In this document: positions 1 through 4,345 of the stretch, one piece after another | Layout: every line of letters begins with the position of its first letter | How positions within the stretch are numbered: the stretch's first letter is position 1 | Assembly (NCBI GenBank): GCA_035637175.1 | Contig: DASPXS010000475.1 | Coordinates: 1-5,803 of the forward strand | DNA length: 5,803 nucleotides | Direction of reading: 5' to 3' | Source of the DNA: AV2 sp035637175 | GTDB lineage: Bacteria; Verrucomicrobiota; Verrucomicrobiia; Limisphaerales; AV2 | Program-made: the position numbers and the translations under genes | The notes under the pieces: model-generated | Databases searched by the model: none | What the model saw: the letters and a program-made list of their open reading frames with translations, nothing else | Told to the model about the DNA's origin: nothing

Positions 1-2
1 CC

Positions 3-812
3 GACAAGATCAAAAGGCTAAATCAATTGTACGCGGACGCGGTGAAAGGCAACGCGCAAGTCACGCTCGTCGAAACCTGGCCGCTCTTTGCCAACGCGCA
101 AGGCGACGCCATTCCCGCAGAATTTCCAGACCTGCTCCATCCGAACGCGGCGGGTTACGCCAAATGGGCCGCCGCTCTGCGTCCTCTCTTTGCGACCCTC
201 GGGTTTCTGGAAACGGAGCCGTACCAATTCACGGCCGAGCCTGGCTTTGTGAACCTGTTCGATGGAAATGACCTGACCGGCTGGGGCTTCCGGCCCACGT
301 CGGATGCGGACAAAGAATCCGCCAGAAAATGGCAGGCCGGCGATCCAAACGCCCCGCCGTGGCCCAGGGTCACAACCCCCGTCAGTTTTGACGGCGAAAC
401 GAGCAGCCCAGACGGGCGATTTGTCGCCAAGAACGGCCGACTGATCGTCACAACCCCGCCCGAAGGGCGCAGAATTCAGCAACTTTCCACCACCCAGGAC
501 TTCCCGAAAAATTTCATCTTGCGCGTGGAATTCCGCGCCACGCCCAACGCGGACAGCGGCATCTTCATCCGCGGCCGACAACTTCAATGCCGCGATTATC
601 CTCTCGCCGGCCCCTACAAAAATCTGAAGAACTACCGGCCTGGCGACTGGAACGAAATCGAAGTGACCGTGCACGACGGCGTGGCCTACTGCCTCTGCAA
701 CGGCGAAATATTGGAAGCAGCGATGAAACTTCCCGCCACCGGTCCCATCGGCCTGGAAGGCGACCGCGGCCAAATGGAATACCGCCGCATCCGGATCAAA
801 GAGATGCCGTGA
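3..812 (+). CDS. SGNH/GDSL hydrolase C-terminus fused to 3-keto-disaccharide hydrolase (DUF1080) domain; 5' partial
   Basis: The frame is open from the left edge, so the gene starts upstream; the first in-frame start-like codon (TTG at 27) is internal. Counting from base 3, residues 1-65 look like the end of an SGNH hydrolase, with the block V motif DLLHPN supplying the catalytic Asp (about 43) and His (about 46). The nucleophile and oxyanion residues must lie outside the window. From about residue 79 to the end is a 3-keto-disaccharide hydrolase (DUF1080) domain, a laminin-G-like fold, marked by GFVNLFDGNDLTGW, NADSGIFIRG, GDWNEIEVTVHDG and the closing GPIGLEGDRGQMEYRRIRI. The family is known for exported or periplasmic proteins acting on sugars. 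I infer a secreted carbohydrate esterase (deacetylase-like) with a sugar-binding or glycoside-cleaving partner domain. The stop is TGA at 810-812. The next gene converges from the other strand. The domain calls are firm; the substrate is unknown. Confidence 0.9.
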   Translation, partial: DKIKRLNQLYADAVKGNAQVTLVETWPLFANAQGDAIPAEFPDLLHPNAAGYAKWAAALRPLFATLGFLETEPYQFTAEPGFVNLFDGNDLTGWGFRPTSDADKESARKWQAGDPNAPPWPRVTTPVSFDGETSSPDGRFVAKNGRLIVTTPPEGRRIQQLSTTQDFPKNFILRVEFRATPNADSGIFIRGRQLQCRDYPLAGPYKNLKNYRPGDWNEIEVTVHDGVAYCLCNGEILEAAMKLPATGPIGLEGDRGQMEYRRIRIKEMP

Positions 813-1093
813 ACGCAGCGAGAACGACAACGGTTCCAGGCGCGACAAGGCCTCACTGCACGACTGGGCATTCCGGCGACACAGCGAACTCACTTGCTGG
901 GTAAACTTGAACTCTGAAGTTGGCAGCGCGCCGGAATTCTCCAGGCTCGTGTTCTTTGGGTTCTTTCGCGGGCAATTCTTGCCAAGACGTTCGCTTCGTT
1001 GACTCCCATGACGACCCGGAGCCGAACGTAGCCGCGTTGCGGCTACGTTGGAGCGGCGGGCGCAGGCCCTTTGAGGCATTCGATTTGTCCCGA
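813..1093. other. Intergenic region between convergent genes
   Basis: These 281 bases separate two genes that end towards each other. I see no convincing gene. Frames are open on both strands here, as expected in GC-rich DNA, but none has a recognisable domain. The only clear structure is the hairpin at 1025-1049. No T-tract follows the hairpin on either strand, so a classic intrinsic terminator is not evident for either gene. Confidence 0.6.
1025..1049. repeat. Perfect 11-bp inverted repeat (REP-like hairpin)
   Basis: AACGTAGCCGC (1025-1035), a GTT loop, then GCGGCTACGTT (1039-1049) form a perfect 11-bp stem. It lies between two convergent gene ends, 213 bases past the first stop and 45 bases beyond the second gene's stop. 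It could attenuate transcription from either side, but there is no U-tract. Compact palindromes in convergent gaps are typical of dispersed REP-like elements, and I think this one belongs to such a family. Only one copy is present in this window, so that is inference. Confidence 0.7.
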
Positions 1094-1618
1094 TCACGAC
1101 TTCACCCGCTTGAGCGTGGTGGGATGCTCGGGAATCTCCTTGCCGTCGATGATCGCCTTGCAACTGGTCGTGATCGTTTCCGCATTGTCGAAACTGATCG
1201 TCAACGCGTGCATGTGCGACTCCTTCGCTGGATTGATCCCGCACGTCTCGTCGAAGTCGAATTTCAGTGTTCCGGGGTCCGACGACTTGAGGAGCATGCC
1301 GGGCCGATTGCCCATCACACAGTAATGCGTCAGGGCCAGCCTACCGCCTTTGTCGAAATACAGCGTGAGCATCTCGTTCGGCGTGCCGGCAAAAACGCGT
1401 TCCTCCAGGACACTGCCTCCAGCCAGCAGCCGATAGTGGACGGTCATGTCGATCGGGCCCTGGCCCATGTCCGTCTTGCCTTGCCACGTGCCGACGAGCG
1501 TTTTCAGCCGCTCGAATTCCGGCGAAGATTGCTTCGACCCTTCGGACTCCCCGGCGGTCAGCCACAGCGAGGTGGCCAGCAGCAACGTTGTGCCTGCCGA
1601 GGTGTACTTTGTTCTCAT
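1094..1618 (-). CDS. Secreted DUF1579-like conserved protein of unknown function
   Basis: This is a 174-residue protein starting at ATG 1618. The frame stays open for another 98 codons upstream, but those codons look like no domain. The chosen start gives a clean Sec signal peptide: basic MRTKYT, then a hydrophobic stretch TTLLLATSLWL, with cleavage near residues 22-27. The mature part has LKTLVGTWQG at about 39-47, the usual opening of DUF1579-type beta-barrel (lipocalin/THAP4-like) proteins. THYC.MGNRPGM follows at about 97-108, a conserved motif I associate with relatives in Verrucomicrobia, Planctomycetes and Acidobacteria, and then HMHALTISFDNAETI at about 135-149. Cys100, Cys126 and Cys153 could form a disulfide after export. 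The GTW opening and barrel-like strand pattern suggest binding of a small hydrophobic ligand, but no function is established. The Shine-Dalgarno is weak (AAAGAAA a few bases upstream). The gene is divergent from the CE15-like gene. Confidence 0.85.
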   Translation of the reverse strand: MRTKYTSAGTTLLLATSLWLTAGESEGSKQSSPEFERLKTLVGTWQGKTDMGQGPIDMTVHYRLLAGGSVLEERVFAGTPNEMLTLYFDKGGRLALTHYCVMGNRPGMLLKSSDPGTLKFDFDETCGINPAKESHMHALTISFDNAETITTSCKAIIDGKEIPEHPTTLKRVKS

Positions 1619-1944
1619 AATGTTTCTTTCGTTTTTGGTTATGTGTTTCAACTTCATCCATACAACGAACGGGCCGGCGCGTTCAGGACAGGACCCGCCG
1701 CTTTTTTTTGTGGGGAAATCGGAGTCAGTGGCGAAGGGGAAACCGGCTCGGTTGAAGGGAGCTACCGGTACCGGAACCGCCACAATGGACCCAATTCCCG
1801 AAACACGCGGACCTGGCTGTCCGCGCTCCTCCATGCACCCATTCTTGAATCGGCCCGGCTTGCCGCCCTTCTTCGAAATCCTCCACTTGATGCCGAAGGA
1901 ATTCGGGTTCATTCTTCGGAGTCCCTTGTGCCAACCTCAAACAC
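1619..1944. other. Divergent intergenic region; no confident gene
   Basis: These 326 bases lie between two divergently transcribed genes and must hold the promoters of both. I cannot pick -35/-10 pairs with confidence. The only conspicuous features are a run of eight T at 1702-1709, preceded by a weak possible CGGCG/CGCCG stem (1675-1679 with 1696-1700), and a minus-strand open stretch at 1619-1912 in frame with the downstream secreted protein. Placing 98 unrelated residues ahead of a good signal peptide makes the longer start unlikely. The CE15-like gene has no obvious Shine-Dalgarno ahead of either of its two possible ATGs (1945, 1966). Confidence 0.6.
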
Positions 1945-3441
1945 ATGCAACAGCCTAAACGTTCGATGAACCTTGCGTCCCGTTGTTTGGCAGCCGGTGT
2001 TACCATGGCTGCGTTAGCCGGCAGTCTCTGTGGCCAAACAGCTAGCGCACCGAGTGCCGGCGCCACGCCCGAGCCCCTGAACTGGAGCACACAGCAGGAT
2101 CACCGAAACATGATGGATCAGATGGGAATTAAAGCTCTCCGGCCCGGGCCTAGCGGGCGGGCGGGCGCTACCAACGCGGCCAATTACGATCCGGCAAGAG
2201 CGAACCCTTACCGTGATCTGCCGGATGCCCTCATTTTGAAAAACGGGCAGAAGGTCACGACCGCTGACATGTGGTGGAAACAGCGCCGCCCGGAAATTGT
2301 GGAGGACTTCGAGCACGAAATCATCGGCCGGGTGCCGAAGAATGTGCCCAAAGTGACCTGGACGATCACGACCCAGGCGGTGGATCGGGTGGTGGGCGAG
2401 ATTCCTGTCAATGCCAGGCAACTGGTCGGGCACGTGGACAACTCGGCCTGCCCTTCTATCGAGGTCAACATCCAGATGACTTTGGTCACGCCGGCCAATG
2501 CCAATGGAGCCGTGCCGGTGCTGATAATGTTTGGCGCCTTTGGCGGTGGCGGTTTTCCCGGACGCCCAGGAGAGCCTGCTTCCACCCCTCGCGGTGGTTT
2601 CGGCGGCGGTAACTTTGCCGATCCTCCCTCGACCGAGCAACTGATCGCTGCCGGTTGGGGTTACGCAACCATCAGTCCGGGCAGCATTCAGCCGGACAAC
2701 GGCGCTGGACTGACGAAGGGCATCATCGGCCTCGTCAACAAAGGCCAGCCGCGGAAGCCGGATGACTGGGGTTCGCTGCGCGCATGGGCCTGGGGCGCCG
2801 CGCGCGGTTTGGATTATCTGGAGACTGATCCCACCGTTGACGCCAGGAAGGTCGGCATCGAAGGGGTTTCGCGTTACGGCAAGGCCGCTCTGGTCACGAT
2901 GGCTTTTGAACCGCGCTTCGCCATGGCGCTGGTTGGCTCTTCCGGCGAGGGCGGGGCCAAGCTGCATCGCCGCAATTTTGGCGAAGCGGTCGAGAATCTC
3001 ACCGGCTCAGGCGAATACCACTGGATGGCGGGCAATTTCCTGAAATACGGCGCCGCCGAATCCAGCTTCGGCAGCAGGACCGCGGGCGATCTGCCCGTGG
3101 ATGCTCACGAATTGATCGCGTTATGCGCGCCGCGGCTCGCCTTCATCAGTTACGGCGTGCCGGAACGCGGCGATGCCAACTGGCTCGACCAAGAGGGCAG
3201 TTACATGGCGACCGTCGCCGCCGGGCCGGTCTTCCGCCTTTTGGGCGCGCGCGACATCGGCGAAAAAGAAGATTACCGCACCGCAATAATGCCGCCGGTC
3301 AACACGGGCCTGCTCGATGGTGAACTCGCCTGGCGCCAGCACGACGGCGGACACGAAGACCGTTCGAACATGAAACACTTCATCGCCTGGGCCAACAAAT
3401 TCATCAAGCACACGCCGCCCGCCGCCGCGGCGGCGAAATAG
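1945..3441 (+). CDS. CE15-type glucuronoyl methylesterase-like secreted alpha/beta hydrolase
   Basis: This 498-residue protein resembles bacterial carbohydrate esterase family 15 (4-O-methyl-glucuronoyl methylesterase), which cleaves esters between xylan glucuronic acid and lignin alcohols. Residues 1-35 form a signal peptide (KR, then CLAAGVTMAALAGSL, cleavage near ASA). A second ATG at 1966 (residue 8) would also give one. The nucleophile motif is GVSRYGK with Ser309, matching the CE15 G-x-S-R-x-G-K signature, although Val replaces the more usual Cys or His before Ser. The next strand ends in GSSGEGGAKL, where Glu335 is a possible catalytic acid. LPVDAHELIALCAPR (383-397) and GPVFRLLGARD (427-437) fit the family's C-terminal strands. 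HDGGHED supplies the likely catalytic His470. A glycine-rich stretch at 197-224 looks like a loop insertion. The length fits a family of about 400-500 residues. Family assignment is strong; the exact substrate is inferred. Next gene starts 3 bases after the stop. Confidence 0.88.
   Translation: MQQPKRSMNLASRCLAAGVTMAALAGSLCGQTASAPSAGATPEPLNWSTQQDHRNMMDQMGIKALRPGPSGRAGATNAANYDPARANPYRDLPDALILKNGQKVTTADMWWKQRRPEIVEDFEHEIIGRVPKNVPKVTWTITTQAVDRVVGEIPVNARQLVGHVDNSACPSIEVNIQMTLVTPANANGAVPVLIMFGAFGGGGFPGRPGEPASTPRGGFGGGNFADPPSTEQLIAAGWGYATISPGSIQPDNGAGLTKGIIGLVNKGQPRKPDDWGSLRAWAWGAARGLDYLETDPTVDARKVGIEGVSRYGKAALVTMAFEPRFAMALVGSSGEGGAKLHRRNFGEAVENLTGSGEYHWMAGNFLKYGAAESSFGSRTAGDLPVDAHELIALCAPRLAFISYGVPERGDANWLDQEGSYMATVAAGPVFRLLGARDIGEKEDYRTAIMPPVNTGLLDGELAWRQHDGGHEDRSNMKHFIAWANKFIKHTPPAAAAAK
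3420..3435. repeat. 16-bp GC palindrome at the end of the CE15-like gene
   Basis: CGCCGCCGCGGCGGCG is a perfect palindrome that encodes most of the terminal alanine run, four bases before the stop codon. It sits at the junction with the next gene. No T-tract follows. It may simply reflect GC-rich alanine codons, or it may slow transcription or translation at the gene boundary. Confidence 0.6.
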
Positions 3442-3444
3442 GGC

Positions 3445-3654
3445 ATGGATTCAATAATCGTGCCGCCATCCTCCTCACCATCCCAGCCGGAGCCAGAGCG
3501 CGAGTTAACGCTCCATGAGGCTCAATCGCCCTATAAGGCAGACGTCTGGAGAAAGCTGACGCCGGGCGAACGTCTGAGTCGTTCGTGGGCCATGCGCTCC
3601 CGCCTGCGCGACCCGCGGGCCATCCATGATCGCAAACTTTTTCCGAAGCCTTAA
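3445..3654 (+). CDS. Small hypothetical protein paired with the nucleotidyltransferase
   Basis: This is a 69-residue protein with no characterised domain that I recognise. The first 20 residues are a low-complexity Pro/Ser/Glu segment. The rest is basic and probably helical, with LTPGERLSRSWAMRSRL (38-54) followed by DPRAIHDRKLFPKP at the end. I recall similar ends (DP.A.HD.KLFPKP) on small proteins just ahead of nucleotidyltransferase genes in Verrucomicrobia; that is memory, not a search. The stop overlaps the nucleotidyltransferase start by 29 bases, which suggests translational coupling and joint function, possibly an antitoxin or adaptor. No helix-turn-helix is visible. It starts 3 bases after the esterase stop with only a weak upstream GGG, so it may be co-transcribed with that gene or may have been inserted there. 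Confidence 0.65.
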   Translation: MDSIIVPPSSSPSQPEPERELTLHEAQSPYKADVWRKLTPGERLSRSWAMRSRLRDPRAIHDRKLFPKP

Positions 3655-4345
3655 TCAGCATCGCGTCGAATACCTGTTGATTAGCGGCCAAGCCACCGTC
3701 CTCTACGGCGCCGCCACATTCTCCGAGGACATTGACCTCTGGATTCATCCGACTGAGGACAACTGCCCTCGGTTTCTCGCCGCCTTGCGTGACTGCGGTG
3801 TTCGTTACTACAAACTCACACCGCCCCTCACCGTCGAACACCTGGCGCGCGGTCACGGCTTTCACTTCGTTCTGCCCGGTCGCGGCGAGCCGGACGCATT
3901 TCTTGATGTCATGGGTGCTCTTGATGTCATGGGTGCTCCTCCTCGCGTCGGCTCCTTTGCTGCCGCCCTGGCTCAGGCGCGTTCCATGGACAGCGAATGG
4001 GGCCGGCTACCCACCATCGGTCTGCGCTCCCTCGTGGAGCTGAAAAAAACGCAACGGCTGGAAGACTACTCGGTCATCAGCAAGCTCGCCGTGGCATGGT
4101 TCGACCAACCCGACTGCGCCAAAGCTGCGGAAGACTTTGTGTGGGCTGCTGTACCATTCGTGCCTATTGGTGTCCATTCGTGGTTGAAATCTCAGGGTGA
4201 GGGGAAACGACCATTTGACAGCGACAGAGTGTCGCCTATCCATGGGACGCCCTCGCTACTGTCCGGCCGGTCGGCTCACGAAATTCTCCGCTTCGTCCGT
4301 GCTTCCGCTGCCTTTATACTTCGCGACCTGCGGAAAGGGAAATAG
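3626..4345 (+). CDS. DxD nucleotidyltransferase (AbiEii/MNT-like), probably with a lost and replaced C-terminus
   Basis: This 239-residue frame belongs to the nucleotidyltransferase superfamily. LISGQATVLYGAATFSEDID contains the substrate-binding SG (20-21) and the metal-binding D35-x-D37. Asp94 in FLDVMG is the likely third carboxylate. LVELKKTQRLEDY (137-148) is typical of AbiEii-like and related stand-alone enzymes, several of which act as toxins that modify tRNA or other targets with nucleotides. The fold looks family-like to about residue 175 (EDFVWAA). From base 4153 the frame enters a short repeat, then non-family sequence, and its last 90 bases run antisense through the 3' end of the tannase-like gene. 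I infer that the native C-terminus was removed and that residues 176-239 are a chance tail. A 6-residue duplication (LDVMGA twice, 3901-3937) follows Asp94 and may also disturb the site. The start at 3626 overlaps the small upstream gene. It is possibly a decaying gene. Confidence 0.75.
   Translation: MIANFFRSLNQHRVEYLLISGQATVLYGAATFSEDIDLWIHPTEDNCPRFLAALRDCGVRYYKLTPPLTVEHLARGHGFHFVLPGRGEPDAFLDVMGALDVMGAPPRVGSFAAALAQARSMDSEWGRLPTIGLRSLVELKKTQRLEDYSVISKLAVAWFDQPDCAKAAEDFVWAAVPFVPIGVHSWLKSQGEGKRPFDSDRVSPIHGTPSLLSGRSAHEILRFVRASAAFILRDLRKGK
3901..3937 (+). repeat. 18-bp tandem duplication inside the nucleotidyltransferase gene
   Basis: The unit CTTGATGTCATGGGTGCT occurs twice in direct tandem (3902-3919 and 3920-3937) with no mismatch; periodicity extends one base to the left. 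It repeats LDVMGA in frame, directly at the predicted third metal-binding aspartate. Identical copies point to a recent slippage or duplication event. Confidence 0.95.
4153..4190. repeat. Short dispersed-type repeat with three 10-bp units
   Basis: Three imperfect 10-bp units follow one another: ACCATTCGTG (4153-4162), CCTATTGGTG (4163-4172) and TCCATTCGTG (4173-4182), then GTTGAAAT. On the minus strand one frame reads FQPRMDTNRHEW. I recognise this peptide from spurious ORFs made by a repeat common in the intergenic DNA of Verrucomicrobia and some Deltaproteobacteria. Here it coincides with the point where the nucleotidyltransferase stops resembling its family. Only one copy is in the window, so its dispersed nature is from memory. 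Confidence 0.65.
4221..4235. repeat. Small hairpin 20 bases past the tannase-like gene stop
   Basis: GCGACA (4221-4226), a GAG loop and TGTCGC (4230-4235) form a perfect 6-bp stem. It lies 20 bases beyond the minus-strand stop at 4256, so it could end or stabilise that transcript, although no clear U-tract follows. It could also be part of the repeat cluster that begins at 4153. Confidence 0.5.

Noticed and set aside
18..1244. Long minus-strand open frame (408 codons) across the SGNH/DUF1080 gene and the intergenic region
   Set aside because: It is antisense to a gene with clear domains, has a low-complexity Arg/Ala/Gly-rich composition and contains no recognisable motif; it is a GC-driven shadow.
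1675..1709. Possible intrinsic terminator (CGGCG/CGCCG stem followed by T8)
   Set aside because: The stem is only 5 bp with a 16-base loop, and it would lie in a divergent promoter region where no plus-strand transcript is expected to end.
1619..1912. Upstream extension of the DUF1579-like protein to 272 residues
   Set aside because: The 98 extra residues have no domain and would bury a good signal peptide that begins at ATG 1618. The stretch could be a repeat remnant, but I could not show that.
920..1969. Plus-strand open frame (349 codons) over the DUF1579-like gene
   Set aside because: It is antisense to a protein with a signal peptide and conserved motifs; its translation is Arg-rich with no domain.
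2014..2967. Minus-strand open frame (317 codons) under the CE15-like gene
   Set aside because: It is antisense to a well-supported enzyme, and its sequence shows no domain or export signal.
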